Source: Eupeodes corollae
Taxonomy: Eukaryota; Arthropoda; Insecta; Diptera; Syrphidae
Reading direction: 5' to 3'
Assembly: GCF_945859685.1 (NCBI RefSeq)
Contig: NC_079149.1
Location: 23,099,118 to 23,163,117, forward strand
DNA length: 64,000 nt
Numbering within the stretch: the stretch's first letter is position 1; each line of letters starts with the position of its first letter. Positions 1 through 12,067 of the stretch are shown here, piece after piece. The notes beneath the pieces are model-generated. The model was not told the origin of the DNA, did not search any database, and was given only the letters and a program-made list of their open reading frames with translations. The translations under genes were made by a program, and so were the position numbers.

Positions 1-14
1 AAAGAAACAAATTT

Positions 15-1545
15 GTGTCTTTCTATTTCGCAAACTATTATATAAAAAAAGCGATCTATAAAAAATTAGATCCTAATCTCCCCGAAAACTACAGAGTTAT
101 CTCTGTTCTCAATTCATTTCGAAAACTGTTTACTCAGATGCTATATCTTAGACTTGTACATTGGGTTGAAACAAACAACAAAATAAGTTGTTTTCAGGCT
201 GGGTTTCGAACTAACTTCTCTACAGTTGATAAAATTTTTCCTCTAACTAATGTCGCTAAAGGTTTTTTGGTTAAGAAAACAAATCTCTATGCTTTTCTTG
301 TAGATTTTATAGCTGCCTTTGATATTATCAATAGAAAACTATTACTTTTCAAACTAGCAGGTGTTGGATTATTAACAAAATTTTTAAGAATATATGTAAA
401 ACTTCTTTCAATGGTAAAACCTCTTCGCATCAATTTAAGAAAGAAGTGGGGTCCCGCAAGGTTGCATTTTGAGTCCTTTGCTCTTCTCACATTTTATTAA
501 CAACATTGAAGACAGTATTCCAAAGGGTATATATTATGGTAATTTGCTTATTAAGGTGTTTTTATATGTCGATGACCTTGTCATTCTAACTGATAATCCG
601 ATAACTCTACAACTGCAAATTAAAGAACTTAACCAGTATTGTAACTCTTGGGATCTTCAAATAAATATGACCGTTCTTGGAACTTTAATAATGAAAGAAT
701 ATAGGTAGTTAAAAAATTTAAATAATTAGGTCTTACAATAATACACAATTTAAACATTGGACTTCATTTAAAATATAAAACATTAGTTGCGAAATCAGCC
801 ATTAAATGCATTTGGTCGAGCCGATAGTAAAATTCAAAGTATTTGATGCAACAATTAAAAGTTCACTCTGTTATGCTAATGAAGTGTATTTAAGGTCCCT
901 TTAAAAACACCTAACTATACAATGTATGCATATCGAATCTGGACTGCCTTCAATTTTTTTTTAAACAAAACTTTAAGGCAAATGCGGACTATTTTGGTAA
1001 AGTTTTAAAGAAATGTGTTAATAATCTTCAAAGAAAAGTACTCATGATTGCTCTTCAGCGTTGTTACACGCCGTTCAAAGATTGGCAAGAATTGGCTGCT
1101 AAATATAATACGACATTGAATTATGCCTTGAGTAAGTTTGGTTCATGGAAGGATGAATTATATGCCTGCATTTCAGCAATTGACGAACAAATATTTCAAA
1201 ATTCTCTATACCGTGTTTCAGAGTTCATGTCAAGAACGATATGCAAACTGATTCACTGTTTGGCGGAGTCTAATTATTTTCGAAAAGAATTCACAACTAA
1301 CGAGATAATTTTAATATTTAAGATCCGAACTGAAATGCTATAGAGCTAAATTACAGACCTCATAGGGTTGATTTAAATCATAATTGTAATCTTTGCAACC
1401 TTAATCAAATCGAAAAAGTTTATCACTTCCTAGCAAGATGTCCAATACTCCGAGAAATTCGGCGTTTATACTTTAGGAAAAGCTTTCTTTCTACAGAAGA
1501 GAGTTACTCAATTCTAAATGGTGAGTGTGGTTAGAAAGTTCTTAT
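15..1545 (+). pseudogene. Decayed non-LTR retrotransposon, reverse transcriptase to C-terminal zinc knuckle
   Basis: This is a dead LINE polymerase ORF read in several frames. From 15 to about 450 the first RT blocks are visible (NLPENYRVISVLN, FQAGFRTNFSTVD, FLVDFIAAFDIINR). A frameshift near 440-470 moves the reading to 469-708, which carries SPLLFSHFINNIED and the catalytic-site block FLYVDDLVILTD. After a stop-rich stretch (710-1040) with a recognisable thumb remnant (FDATIKSSLCYA), the 3' part of the ORF reads at 1044-1343. It then continues in another frame to about 1545, where CNLCNLNQIEKVYHFLARC gives the CxxC...H...C knuckle found at the end of many LINE ORF2 proteins. The YVDD residues survive, but stops and frameshifts rule out function. 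The 5' end lies outside the window or was lost. A related fragment lies at 9296-9670 (-). The clade is not assigned. Confidence 0.85.
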
Positions 1546-1993
1546 CCGGTTTGTTATTGAAGTTATCGCTTACAAAAATATTTATGTTAATCTGTTTTAG
1601 AATCCATTAATTATTTTGTTTTAGCTGAACGAAAAGCCCATCTTTCAGTTAATGTTGAATCCCTTAATCTACCACTACTCTTTAATCGATTAATTCTTCA
1701 ATCTTTTAAATTTAAATGTACTAGTTTAAATTTTTTTCTTTTTTTTTTAAATGTAACTTTTCCTATATATTTAAATTAGTCTCTATTAGTTTTAATTAGA
1801 TGTGATTAAAATGATATTTTAATTATTTTGACCCATTTCAGACTTGTTGCGACAAAAATGTCTTAGAACTCAATTCAGCTAAATTCCAATTCATAATATT
1901 ACAGTCTGCACTATGTTACAATTCATTTTGTCTGTTCTAGTCTATTCTGTTATTTGCGACACACAGTTAAATTTTCAAGCCCTTTTTTTAGTA

Positions 1994-2845
1994 TAAAGGG
2001 TTTTTCAATTGGCGCGGGTAGATTTTGACACCCGGTGGCGGCCATTTCGTCATCCCTCAAGTATTTTGTTTATTATTCAGTTGCTTATGATAAATCATCA
2101 TGACAAGTTAGACGATTGAACAACGCGTTCAAATGATAAAACACATTGCTCCCATTTTACGGTAGAAGTGGTGGCCCTTCACAGTCGAATCTTCAACGTT
2201 TAGTGGCCAAATTTGAGACGACCGGTTCAGAAAACAATCAGCAAACACCCGTACATTCAATGAAGGCAAGATTGGACGAGAACATCGCCGTGGTCCATGA
2301 AATTTTACAGCAGAACCCGAGGCAGTCTTATTCTCACCATGCACAAGAACTTGCCCTTTCCAAGAACTCAACCTGGTGAATTTTACGTCGGGAATTGGGC
2401 CTACACCGGTACAAGATCCAAACTAACCCAGGAGCTCAAAAATTGTTACCATAGACAACGCCGTTTGTTAGCTGACTGAGCTTCGAATCGCTTGGCATAG
2501 GACCCCAATTTTGGCCGAAAATAATCTTTAGTGAGGAGGCGCATTTTTGGACAAATGGCTGTGCTAACAAAGCAAAATTGCCGAATATAAGATGACACCA
2601 ACCCACGCAAGGTTTATCAGGTGATAATGCATTCTCAAAAAGTTACCGTTTGGTGTGGATTTTGAGCCGGTGGCGTAGCGATGTAATTGGTCCGTACTTT
2701 TTTGAAAACGACGTAAGTGCTGGTCAATAATGAGGATAACATAACGATGATAACTAAGTTCTTATGTCCAAAATTGAACCATATGGACCTAAACGACATG
2801 CGGTTCCAGAACAACACAAAACATCTACCCGCCTTTTTTGAAAAA
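1994..2845 (+). pseudogene. Tc1/mariner transposon (rosa-like), 3' truncated
   Basis: A TA dinucleotide at 1994-1995 is followed by GGGTTTTTCAATTGGCGCGG, a terminal repeat shared with the mariners at 38599 and 51476. The transposase then reads in fragments. The N-terminal DNA-binding part is at 2146-2379 (RSGGPSQSNLQRLVAKFETTGS, then ALSKNSTW). The block before the first catalytic Asp is at about 2505-2560 (IIFSEEAHFWTNGC). DVIGPYFFENDVSAG lies near 2680, and PKLNHMDLNDMRFQ lies near 2765-2815 where the second catalytic Asp is expected. The EEAHF block has Glu where the family has Asp, and stops interrupt every domain. The right end and third acidic residue are missing after about 2845. Confidence 0.85.
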
Positions 2846-4977
2846 ACCTATATATTCCATTCTTAATTTGCACATTTTGGTGCTCGATAACTTGAGGAGT
2901 TAAATTTTTAAAACTTGAATTGTGTACACAGAATATGCATAGATAGATATTATCTAACAGGTATTGATCCCAAACAAAAAAAAGTCTAAAGTCAATTGTG
3001 ACAACCGTCCGGTGAAATAACATATCTGGAAGCCTTTCTTTCAAAATTTCTTACTTTGAACTGTGCTGCTAAGATTTATAACATTTTTAAGTTGAATTGT
3101 ATCAATTTTTATATAAGTTTCTGAAAGGCAGTAATTTTTGTTTTTAAAATGTCAACGGATGACAGCTTCAAAAGTAATATGTGTTAAAAAAAACATCTCA
3201 TCCGAAAACCCTGCATAAAACGATCAATATCTTTGTTATATTTTTGACAGCTAATTTTAAAGCTGACCTTACATTCGATAAGTTGAACAAATCCAAATAC
3301 TTCTGACACTGTCATTAATCTGATTTCACAACAAAAACAACGTGATAAATTCCAGAATCGGGGAGAAAAAAATAGCATTCTCAATAAAAAAAAAAAATAC
3401 AAAATTACCATTATTTGTGTTAACATAATTTTACTGTCACAATGGAATATTCCAAATACAAACCACATCAACAACTGTCATGTCATCTCCTTGTATTATG
3501 TTTTTTTTTTTTTGTTTGGTTCTGTTCGTTTTTATTCAACGAGTCATATACGCATCACTTATGCCAAACTCTTCCCTCACTTCATACAAAATATGCTCGA
3601 AGGATGCTAGGACAAAGTTCCGTTCAGTATCTGGGAATCCTTATCCTTAACCATATCCATCTGCTATGTACACTGAATCTCAAATGAATACGAATTCAAA
3701 AAAATAAAAATGGATAGTAAATCAATACTCATACGAGTTCTACTATCGCTGCATATTTTTGTATTGTTGAACTTTTGTTTTGCTAAGCGTTTTGTTCTTT
3801 TTGAAAATCTTCTTCTTCTTCTTCAATTCTTAGCTCAAATCCCTTTCCCTTCTTATAAAACTTAAATATATCAGAATCATTGGAAAAGAACTATTTTTTG
3901 TACTTTTGAAGGGATATGGGACTTGAAACAAATAGCAGCAGAGGATTTGTTTGGTTATCCCCCCAAGGATAAAATAAAAATTCCTCTTATGTAACCCATG
4001 ACGTGAAACTATAGGGATGGAAAAATAAACAATACAGCACACTATCGTAGGATACTGCGCACCACCCAAAAACAGACGAAAAGTTTATGTTTGACATAAA
4101 GTATAATAAATCGTAGATACTATGGAATTAATATTTATTACAGGCCCGCAGGACCATTCTAAAGAACTAAAATCTATCTCTAGTATGTAGTTAAACATCA
4201 GTATGTTTTATTTTCTGATTTTTTTATGTTTTCAATTATCTTATCTTACATTTGGTTTGAAAAAAAAGTAAACTATACAAAAAAAAACGAGAATCAATGA
4301 TCGGAAATAAACATTTCAAATGAATCGGAAATAATATTTATAGCTTATAGAATCTTTTTCATTTGTGAATCTAGTTTAAGGGGCTTAGAATTTTTGGATT
4401 TTATGTAAAAGCTACTTAAGTTGATGCACATACTATATGTTAAGAATCTTATCCATTCCAAATATGGATTAAACTCAAACACAAAAATACCTACATACTT
4501 AAACTTTTCAATTCATGTCAATTTGATGATTATTGTACATTATTTATTATTGTACATTATTTATAGAAAAAAAAAACCAATAAATGACAAAAATTATTTT
4601 ATGAGAAATGGTTATTGTCACTCTGAGTAGAATTAATTAACATTTATAAGTTTAAATGTGTGGAGTACCCTTAAAAAAGAAAGTTAAAACACTATTTAAT
4701 TACAAAATGCACGCAAAAGTTTAATTGAAATAAAGTTAAACAAATTGTGAAATACGGTTGTTCGAAACACCGGTACAAACACTTGGTTCAAAAAAATACC
4801 ACGCAAACTATAATTATCAATAATTTTAAAATTAAGATAAGTTGATCCTTTACAGAAAATTTAGGAACTTTATAGCACTGAAAGCATTTTTAAATGCCCC
4901 AATATTGAAACACCAGGGCACAACCGAGGCTTCATAAACACTATTTTCTAAAATTAAAAGAGAATGTATTTTTTTGT
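2846..4977. other. No gene recognised; AT-rich noncoding DNA
   Basis: No open frame here resembles a known protein, and the short ORFs on both strands have low-complexity composition. Long A and T runs are common (for example 3390-3405 and 3500-3515). No terminal repeats, tRNA or array could be seen. Confidence 0.5.
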
Positions 4978-6281
4978 TATATGAACCTCCTTAAAAGAAG
5001 CAGGGACCACGGAAAGCTTCCCCGATGAGTGGAAGAATGGAACCCTCGTCAAGCTCTCGAAGAAAGGAGATCTATCAAAGCGTGAAAACTGGAGAGGAAT
5101 TTGCGTTCTACCTGCCGTTGCTAAAATAGCAGCAAAAGTCATACTGGAATGCATCAGAGAACACCTTAAGGCCACATTCGATGCCTAACAAGCAGGATTC
5201 CGTAATGGATCTTAATGTATTGATCATATCAACACCCTGCGGATTATTATTTAACAGTGCGTTGAATATTGATCACCACATCTGCTGTCCATTAACTTCG
5301 AGAAGGCCTTTGATAGCGTTAACAGGGAGTATATCTGGTTAGCTTTTCCCAGAAAAATTAATTGTTAAGACTAAAACAACATATTATAATGGATCCAAGT
5401 GTCACGCTTTGCACGATGATAGGTTGCCAAATGATTTTTAAATCCGTAGCGGAGTCAGACAGGGCTGTATTTTGTCGACAATATTGTTTTTTTTTTTCGT
5501 GATAAGCGATCCAATGGACTTTGACATCCTATTTAAAGCATGTGGATTACGCAGACGATGTTGGCTTACTCTCTCATAGGATGATGGATCAAATGACAAC
5601 AAATGTGGAGAGAGAACCAAAAATTGTGAGGCTGAAAATTAATTCCGGAAAAACAAAAACAATCAGCCTCGGAACCCGGCCATCCTCTTAAATAAATATT
5701 TCCTCACAACTGGTGGAAAAGTGGAGAGCTTTCAGTACCTTGAAAGTATCCTCTTAATCGAGGAAGGAACCGAAAAAGACGTCATCTGCCGCATCGGCAA
5801 AGCAAAAGCGGCGTTCGGTATGTTGTCGAAAATTAGGAGGAATAATTCTATCAGCTTAAGAACAAACTATTTCGCATGACAAGAAAGCCCCAAATCCTCG
5901 TGAATAGATGTCCTCGTAATATCCTAAGGATTTTCGGGCAAAACCGTATATCAAATAAGGTTCTTCGTAGAAGGACAGGCCAGGAACCGATAGACTCCAT
6001 AATACGAAAGCATAAGTGGCATTGGATTGGACATACGCTTCGAAAAGGTATCGACTGCATTGCAGGCCAAGTAATCCAGTGGAATTTGCTCACACAAGAA
6101 GGAAGAAGAGCTGGACGACCAAGAAGCACATAGTGCAGGACAGTCGAAGCGGGAGTTGGAGGGAGCTTAAACACATCTACGGAAACCATACACGATGGCG
6201 CGTAGACGTAGGAGAGCCCCTATGCCTCTTAAGGGGTTCCCAACAGACTTAACAGGTCTGAGGAACTAAGTAAGTAAGTAA
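4978..6281 (+). pseudogene. RTE-like LINE, 5'-truncated, with microsatellite 3' tail
   Basis: Starting abruptly inside the RT domain, the sequence encodes FPDEWKNGTLVKLSKKGDL, RENWRGICVLP, QAGFRNGS, NFEKAFDSVNREY and GVRQGC in shifting frames. After 5640 the C-terminal region follows, with the clearest run at 5876-6133 (RCPRNILRIFGQNRISN, HKWHWIGHTLRKG, GRRAGRPRST). This WxWIGHTLRK...GRPK block is a familiar C-terminus of arthropod RTE-type endonuclease/reverse transcriptase proteins, which is established family knowledge. Stops, frameshifts and a missing YADD block show it is dead. The 3' end looks intact because coding sequence is followed closely by a TAAG microsatellite tail. Its 3' edge abuts a minus-strand mariner fragment. 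Confidence 0.85.
6267..6281 (+). repeat. TAAG microsatellite tail of the RTE-like LINE
   Basis: Three TAAG units plus TAA end the LINE. Short tandem tails instead of poly(A) are usual for RTE-type elements and mark the 3' terminus. Confidence 0.7.
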
Positions 6282-6282
6282 T

Positions 6283-6770
6283 TATGCAGCAATCGCTGTT
6301 GACGGTGACAGCCTCAATAACGTCACTTGGTTTGGTGTCGTCCCATATACGACAACATTGCTTTTTAACACAGCCATTCATCCAAAAATACACTTCATCA
6401 ATAAAGATGATTTTTTGGCCAAAATTGGAGTCCTCTTCCAACGATTCGGAGCCCAGTCAGGAAACAAACGGCGTTGTCTATATTTTTTTAACTTTGAGCT
6501 CCTAGATCAGTTGGATCTTGTAAGGGTGTAGGCCCAAGTTGTAGTCTGCAAAAGGCTGAGTTCTTGTGCACGGTGAGGAATAGGCTGCCTCGGGTTCTGC
6601 TGTACACTGATTACTTACTGAACCGATATTCTCAATTTTGTCCACCGAACGTTGAAGAGTCCACTGTGAAGGGCCACCACGTCTACTGAAAAATGGACGC
6701 AATGCGCGCAACGTTTGCGTTAATGAACTCTTATTTCGATAGTAAAGTCTTATCATTTGAACGTCAGATC
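6283..6770 (-). pseudogene. Tc1/mariner transposase fragment (same lineage as 1994-2845)
   Basis: The minus strand at 6756-6502 gives the N-terminal helix-turn-helix region (MIRLYYRNKSSLTQTLRALR, GGPSQWTLQRSVDKIENIGS) and LGLHPYKIQL. The next stretch, 6441-6285, gives FGQKIIFIDEVYFWMNGCVK, which holds the region of the first catalytic Asp (FIDE). The two parts are in different frames. The rest of the transposase is missing at the junction with the RTE-like LINE tail at 6281. Sequence left of that LINE (before 4978) did not show the missing C-terminus. Confidence 0.82.
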
Positions 6771-6774
6771 AGAT

Positions 6775-7205
6775 ATATGAAAAGTCCACATCATCTGCAA
6801 AAGCTATCAAAAAACCTTTAAATAGCAACCTCAATAAGGAATTGATATATACAAAAAAGTATTGGTCCCAAAACCGAACCTTGTGGCACAAATCGAAAGT
6901 CCTTCTATTACTCCTCCTAATACCGTAAAATTCACTCTTTGCGTTCGTACGTTTAAGTATGATCTTTAGCTACCCTGAACACTTTAAACGTCTTTCTTGA
7001 AAATTTGAATGATATTGGCATTTTTAAGAGCAACCGGAAATACCCCAGAAAACATACTTGTGTTAAAAATATGTGGAAAACTGAAAAATTCAATTTATTA
7101 ATCAATAATCCAGACTTTTTAGGATCATACGAAAAATTATGCATTAAATGCGAACAATCAAAACACTCTTTTAAAAAAATCTTCCTTAACTCCAGTTTTT
7201 GATGA
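6775..7205 (-). pseudogene. LINE reverse transcriptase fragment with internal deletion
   Basis: Read on the minus strand, 7200-6960 gives a pre-RT/RT-1 block (FNTSMFSGVFPVALKNANII, IFKK). It then jumps at about 6950-6900 to sequence matching the later RT blocks (VPQGSVLGPILFCIY, then LIAFADDVDF). The central RT portion, including the first catalytic Asp block, has been deleted. The FADD motif survives, in a shifted frame. It abuts the mariner fragment at 6770. It is too short to assign to a clade; QGSVLGP favours a Jockey/CR1-type source. Confidence 0.75.
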
Positions 7206-7299
7206 CTCGAAACCACTAATTTCAAACCAACATGGTTGAAATTCAAACATAATTAAATTTAATATTTCAAGAAAAAAGGCTTCATTTCACAAAATTAAT

Positions 7300-7515
7300 T
7301 AATGGACGCAACAGCTCGCAGGATACCAGGGCCGTTAACAATCAGCGTTTCTTGTGTGTATTCAATATTGTCAGGGAGAAGACCTTCGTTTTTAATCCGA
7401 ATCTGAAGTTCTGATTTTAATAAGAACTTCTCAAGAATTACTCTTGAGTCCTCGCAAGAAGGACGGTACAGAAAATGAATGAACCCAAGACCTTTGACAT
7501 GAGAAACCTTTGTAC
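7300..7515 (-). repeat. Old copy of the tRNA-derived SINE
   Basis: This stretch aligns by eye with the SINE at 31648-31968. Shared pieces include GGACGCAACAG...CCAGGGCC at the SINE 3' end, GAATTACTCTTGA..CCTCGCAAGA in the middle, and GAACCCAAGACC...TGACATGA overlapping the B-box region. It is clearly more diverged than the other two copies and has small deletions. No target duplication was found. Confidence 0.65.
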
Positions 7516-7650
7516 TAAACATTTTTCTACAGGTTATAGTTTACAAAGTTTGTCTGGTTTTAAACGAGAGTTCTCTAATTCGAGATTTCATTTCGATAGT
7601 TCGATATTTGGGCAGTTGTCATTTTTCGAACTGTGTTTTGACATTCGGAA

Positions 7651-7663
7651 TTATAAACCTAGG
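7651..7663. repeat. Target-site duplication of the I-like LINE, left copy
   Basis: TTATAAACCTAGG here is repeated exactly at 8951-8963 on the other side of the LINE, as expected for target-primed insertion. Confidence 0.85.
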
Positions 7664-7681
7664 TTAGGTTAGGTTAGGTTA
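7662..7681 (-). repeat. GGTTA (TTAGG-type) tail of the I-like LINE
   Basis: Four GGTTA units lie between the target duplication and the unique 3' end of the LINE. The copy at 19541-19889 has six units at the same place, so the repeat belongs to the element, not to the target. The first units overlap the end of the left target duplication (AGG). Confidence 0.85.
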
Positions 7682-8950
7682 ACGTGGCTGCGGATTTAGA
7701 ATCCACACACTTAGGCCAAGAGAAAGGCCCATTGTGATACCACATGAATCTAGAGAATTACTTCTAACTAGTAGAACCATTTTGAGCTTTTTATAAAGAG
7801 ATGAAGATATTTAATATCCTTTTTAGCTAGTTCGCTGGGATTATCAAAAGAGTAGTCCCCAGATGTAGTTTGCGTTTGAGTGAAAGAGCAGGGCAGGTGC
7901 ATAAGAGATGAGAGATTGTTTCCTCTTCTTCTTCGTTCATGCAGCTCCTACAGAAGTCATTTGAGGCTACGCCAAGTCGTATTGCGTGTCTGCCTATTAG
8001 GGAGCTAATATGAAGTCTGCTTTGAGATAATAAGTCTTTAGAGCGCTTTAGGTCCAGTGAAGGCCATATGAGTTTTTTGGCTGCGCATGTTGGTAAGTTG
8101 TGCCACCTAGAATTTGCTATCGCAAAAACTGTTTCTTTTAGCATAAGTTTACATGCAGCTATCGGTATACCTATCTTCTCCCTTTCAGGTGAAATATGTT
8201 TGACGGTTCCATTTTAAGCGAGTTCATCGGCTCTACAATTACCTGTGATGTCTCTGTGGCTCGGCACCCAACAGAGGTGAATGTTAAATTGCTGCGCCAT
8301 CTCCATAAGAGACGATCGACAATCGAGGGTCGTCAAAGATTTGGTCGAGACACCGTCAAGGGATTTGATTGCAGCTTGACTGTCAGAGAAGATGCGGATA
8401 TCAGAAGTTGATATCACGTTTTCTCTTAGCCAGAAGAGAACCTCTTTGATCGCTAAAATTTCCGCTTAAAAAACGCTACAATGATTAGGGAGGCGGAATG
8501 AGATGATTAGATTAAGCTTTTCTGAGTACACACCACCACCAACTCCCTCATTTGTCTTAGATCCATCTGTATAAAAATGAATACTTTTGTTATCCAGGAG
8601 TTTTTTGTCCTCCCATTCATCTCTGGATGGAATGGATACCTGGAAGTTTTTTCCAAATAGGGGTTTAGGTATAGTGTAGTCTATGTACTTTGGTATAGAA
8701 CCAAAGAGGTTCAAAATGATGGAGTGTCCCACATTGTTGTTGGTCCTTTGAGATGAGGCGTCGAGTCTTATTGCTGTACTCGCTGCCACTTGTTTACTGA
8801 AGATGTCGAGGGGTGTCAGATGGAGGAGAGTGTCTAACGCTGCTGAGGGTGTGGTTCTCAATGCCCCGCTTATGCAGAGACATGCAGTGCTCTGAACTCT
8901 GCTGAGTATGTCGCAGTATGTGACTTTCTCCAGTGCACAGTCCACCATAC
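7664..8950 (-). pseudogene. I-like LINE, 3' part with RNase H domain and GGTTA-repeat tail
   Basis: The minus strand holds the end of a LINE ORF2. From 8948 to 8466 it reads the region after the RT and the start of RNase H (FYTDGSK, first acidic residue). A stop at about 8467 interrupts it, and 8417-8214 continues with IFSDSQAAIKSLDG and WVPSHRDITGNCRADELA, the remaining RNase H motifs. After a further gap, 8144-7827 gives the C-terminal region with a zinc knuckle (CRSCMNEEEEETISHLLCTC). The RT itself is absent, so the copy is 5'-truncated. On the plus strand the 3' end is four GGTTA units (7662-7681). A perfect 13-bp target duplication flanks it, so the insertion is clean and fairly recent despite its broken ORF. 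RNase H after the RT and a short-repeat tail fit the I group. Confidence 0.9.
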
Positions 8951-8963
8951 TTATAAACCTAGG
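8951..8963. repeat. Target-site duplication of the I-like LINE, right copy
   Basis: This is an exact repeat of the 13 bases at 7651-7663. Confidence 0.85.
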
Positions 8964-9295
8964 ACCTCACTAAAAAAGGAAGCGAAAAATGCTTTAGCAT
9001 CGTATTGACATACCTAATATTTCTGAAAAAAAAATCTTTAATTCTTCAACATTATCAGTTCGCAATGTGATTGGAAAGTCCTTTACCTTAATCATGTAAT
9101 CAGCATTTGTCTTTAAGTTTTTACTAAAATATATATAGCCAAACAAATAAGGGTGTTCATAAGTAGCCAGAAAACTCGTTTCAAAAAATACTTTTGTACG
9201 TTTCTAGTTCTACCAAATGCTGATTACCATATTACCATAGCAGTGGCAGTTTACTGTGGCGTTGAGGACTTTAAATTTAGAAGCGAGGTTTGTAC

Positions 9296-9670
9296 TTAAA
9301 AAATAAGACCATAGCTATGCTGTTTTAAGAAAATTTTCAAACTATCACAGTACTTTTGTAACTTATTGATTTGAAGCTTTAGAGTTAATGAGTTATCTGA
9401 GATAATAACGGAATTTTCTATATAAAGGAGAACCTTAATATCAACTTTAACTGTCAAAACACATCCTGAAATGTTTTTCCCCATCATTTTAAATAAATTA
9501 AAAAATAACAAAAGACTTAAGACACAGCCTTGAGGAACGCCTGTTTTACATTTGAAGTGTCTCGATTTATTTAAATCATTTTGGACATTTTAACTGAAAG
9601 CTTGTAGATCTATGATTGCCTATTGACAATGTCTAATGCAGCTCTTAGGTTAACAAAAAGTACTTAGATA
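9296..9670 (-). pseudogene. LINE reverse transcriptase fragment related to 15-1545
   Basis: On the minus strand, 9670-9600 gives a LRAALDIVNR block (catalytic Asp region degraded). About 9540-9460 gives a GVPQGCVLS..LLFFNLF block, and 9430-9296 gives LLYIENSVIISDNSLTLKLQ, where the YxDD catalytic pair has become YIEN. Residues after it (LQINKLQKYCDS) match the fragment at 469-708 (LQIKELNQYCNS) closely, so both come from one LINE group. The fragment is frameshifted and truncated at both ends. Confidence 0.78.
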
Positions 9671-11164
9671 TTTCTAATCACAACGATTTGAAATTATTGA
9701 GATTTTTAATAAGATTTTATTAGTGTGGATCACCTTCCAGTAGGAATAATATATAATCTAGTTAAGATTTTTTGAGTCTATTAAATAAAACAATTTTAAG
9801 AGACTTTGAATGTTTGTGTCGCTATGACAATTTTTTAAATATAATTAAATGTTTTATTCTTATAAAAATGAGAAAGTAGCTTACGAATAAGATATTATGT
9901 TCACCCTCTAAAATAATAATTAAATTCCAATTCTTATTGTATTATTAGTTATTCGACAATAAAAGACACATTTTTTTTAATGAACTCAAAACGTTTTGTC
10001 ATCGTGGTCTAACGCCCAACAAATTTTTCCACAGACTTACAAATTATAAAACTATTACCAAATCTAGATTGTGGTCTTACAATCCTCTTATTCCAACTCG
10101 ACTAAAAAAAATGTTAAATTAATCTAATGACCACATTCATGGTCATGGTCTGGTCACGGTGAACCCCCATTAAATAATTCGAAAATCTTCCACCGTTCTC
10201 ACCACAACACATAAGAACACCATTAGTCACATTGAAAACATAAAAGTTAGTATTTATACAAAAAACCAAAATCAAAGTAGATTCAATTTTAATTTTCCTT
10301 TGGATGAACACACACTCACACATCTTTATTTGCAAAATCTCATTTCACTTTGTTTTCGAAAATCTGTTTTAAAACAATTCCATTTTTGTGATTTAATGTA
10401 GTTAAACCTCTTATACAAAAACTGCCATCATACACGAAATTTTGCTATAAAAGTCCTTACAAATCCCATATCCATTTTACAATCATTAAGCACAAGCTTT
10501 AATACACAATGTACTCTGCATATAGAAATAGATATGAACATACTTATAGGTATAAGCCATCAGTTTTAATATTCACCAGGATGTGTATGGTCTAGTCTGA
10601 TGGTTTTCCAAAAAAAAAAAATAATTTCTCTCTTATGCAATATTTTGAAAATCTACGTACGAATAAGGTTGTGGAAAATTTGTGTCTATAGAATTAGTAT
10701 ATCGTAAATATACACATTTTCGAATCTGATTTATGCTTTTTGAGAGTTTTTTTTTGGAAAGTAGTTGAAGTAGAGGAATAGAAATCTGTGAGAAAATGAA
10801 TGTACAATTATTATAATTTTAGTTCGTATGTGAGGAAAAAGTTGAATGCATAGACACTTTTTGTAATTGGACTATAAACGATTCGAGTATAATCCTGAAA
10901 TGAAACACCTTTAGTTGAAAATTTAAAATGTTTTTTTATCTACGAGGGGTGCTTTGATTAACTTTTTGAAGTTAGTAGAAGGATGTGTTTAAGTTCATAG
11001 TTGAAGCAAACACAACAAGGGCTTGTACTTGTTGCACATAACATAATTAGGATAGGTTTCTATAACTGCCACAATACTACATTTAAAAATAAATCTAATT
11101 TACCAGGCAAACCTATGAATGTTGCAAGACTTCTTTGCCAATTAGGAAGGGTTCATGTCAAATT
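9671..11164. other. No gene recognised
   Basis: AT-rich noncoding sequence. A small ORF at 11001-11243 (+) runs into the terminus of the inverted-repeat element at 11165 and resembles nothing known to me. No splice-flanked exon could be supported. Confidence 0.45.
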
Positions 11165-12055
11165 AAAAAAAGGGGCTGGTATGCGACCCAAACTGATAAA
11201 TTCTCATCCCGTCTGTCGGTTTGTCTTGCTTAAAAGTTTTTAGGGTTGGGTTAGAAAGTTGTTAGTTGATTTTTTTTTTAATTTAAAAATTACCAACAAT
11301 ATTTTTCATACAAAGAAATAGTTTAGTTGGAAAATCTAGTTCTGTTAAATAGGTTTTTAGTCGAAAACAAATTTTTACCACTTTTTACAAATTGAATGAA
11401 TGCAATTAATTTGAGAGACATCAAGATCCAAGCATCAATTTTTACCAAATTTTCGTATTATTTTTTGTACATTTTATTTTTGTATGAAAAAACGGATTGT
11501 TGGATTTTTATAAAAAAAAAACTATTGAATATCGAAAACAATATTTTCTGTGAAATAAAAAAAGTTTGAAGACAATATTTTTAAGGTTTTTATTTTTTGT
11601 AAAAAAAACTGTCAGTTCGATTTTTCTCAAAATTTTTCTGAAAAATGAAAAAAAATATTTCTTATAAGTTAAAAATAGTTGAAACCATAATCTCAAATTT
11701 TTGGAAAGATATTTGTTCCGAAAATCAATTTTTACCAACTTTGAGTAATGTTGTTTTTACGTTTTTATTTTTTATAAAAAAAACTGTCAATTTGATTTTA
11801 CTCAACATTTTACCAGATGTTAAAAACGTTATTTTTGAAACCATTTTTTATTCGTAAAATTTTCAAGGTGACAAATTTTTTCTCTTCAGTTTTTTTTGGT
11901 TTCTAAAAAAATCGTTAATTGGATTTTTCTTCCAAGAAAAATAAAATTTAATTCAAGTCAATTTTGCGGCATTAGTTCTTGAAATATTTAGGGTCAACCA
12001 CCTTTTTTTTAAATTGCTAAAAAAAAAAAAAATTACTTAGCTCTTGAATTTTTGC
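11165..12055 (+). mobile_element. One arm of the foldback (E) element, copy E1
   Basis: The arm starts with GGGGCTGGTATGCGACCCA and continues with CATCCCGTCTGTCGGTTTGT, the conserved E terminus. AT-rich blocks then recur roughly every 150-200 bases (CCAACTTTGAGTAATGTT, AAAAAAACTGTCAATTTGAT, GAATATCGAAAACAATATTT). The arm aligns through to the inner block TTGAAATATTTAGGGTCAAC and then stops near 12055 where a mariner begins. No protein is encoded. Only one arm is present. Confidence 0.7.
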
Positions 12056-12067
12056 TGACTTATTGAC

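Noticed and set aside
7661..7681. TTAGG repeats as an interstitial telomere
   Set aside because: Only four units, and the same repeat recurs at 19541 next to the same LINE 3' end inside exact target duplications, so it is the LINE tail.
11001..11243. An 80-codon ORF (+) as a small gene
   Set aside because: Its 3' part translates the foldback element terminus and no motif or splice signal supports the rest.
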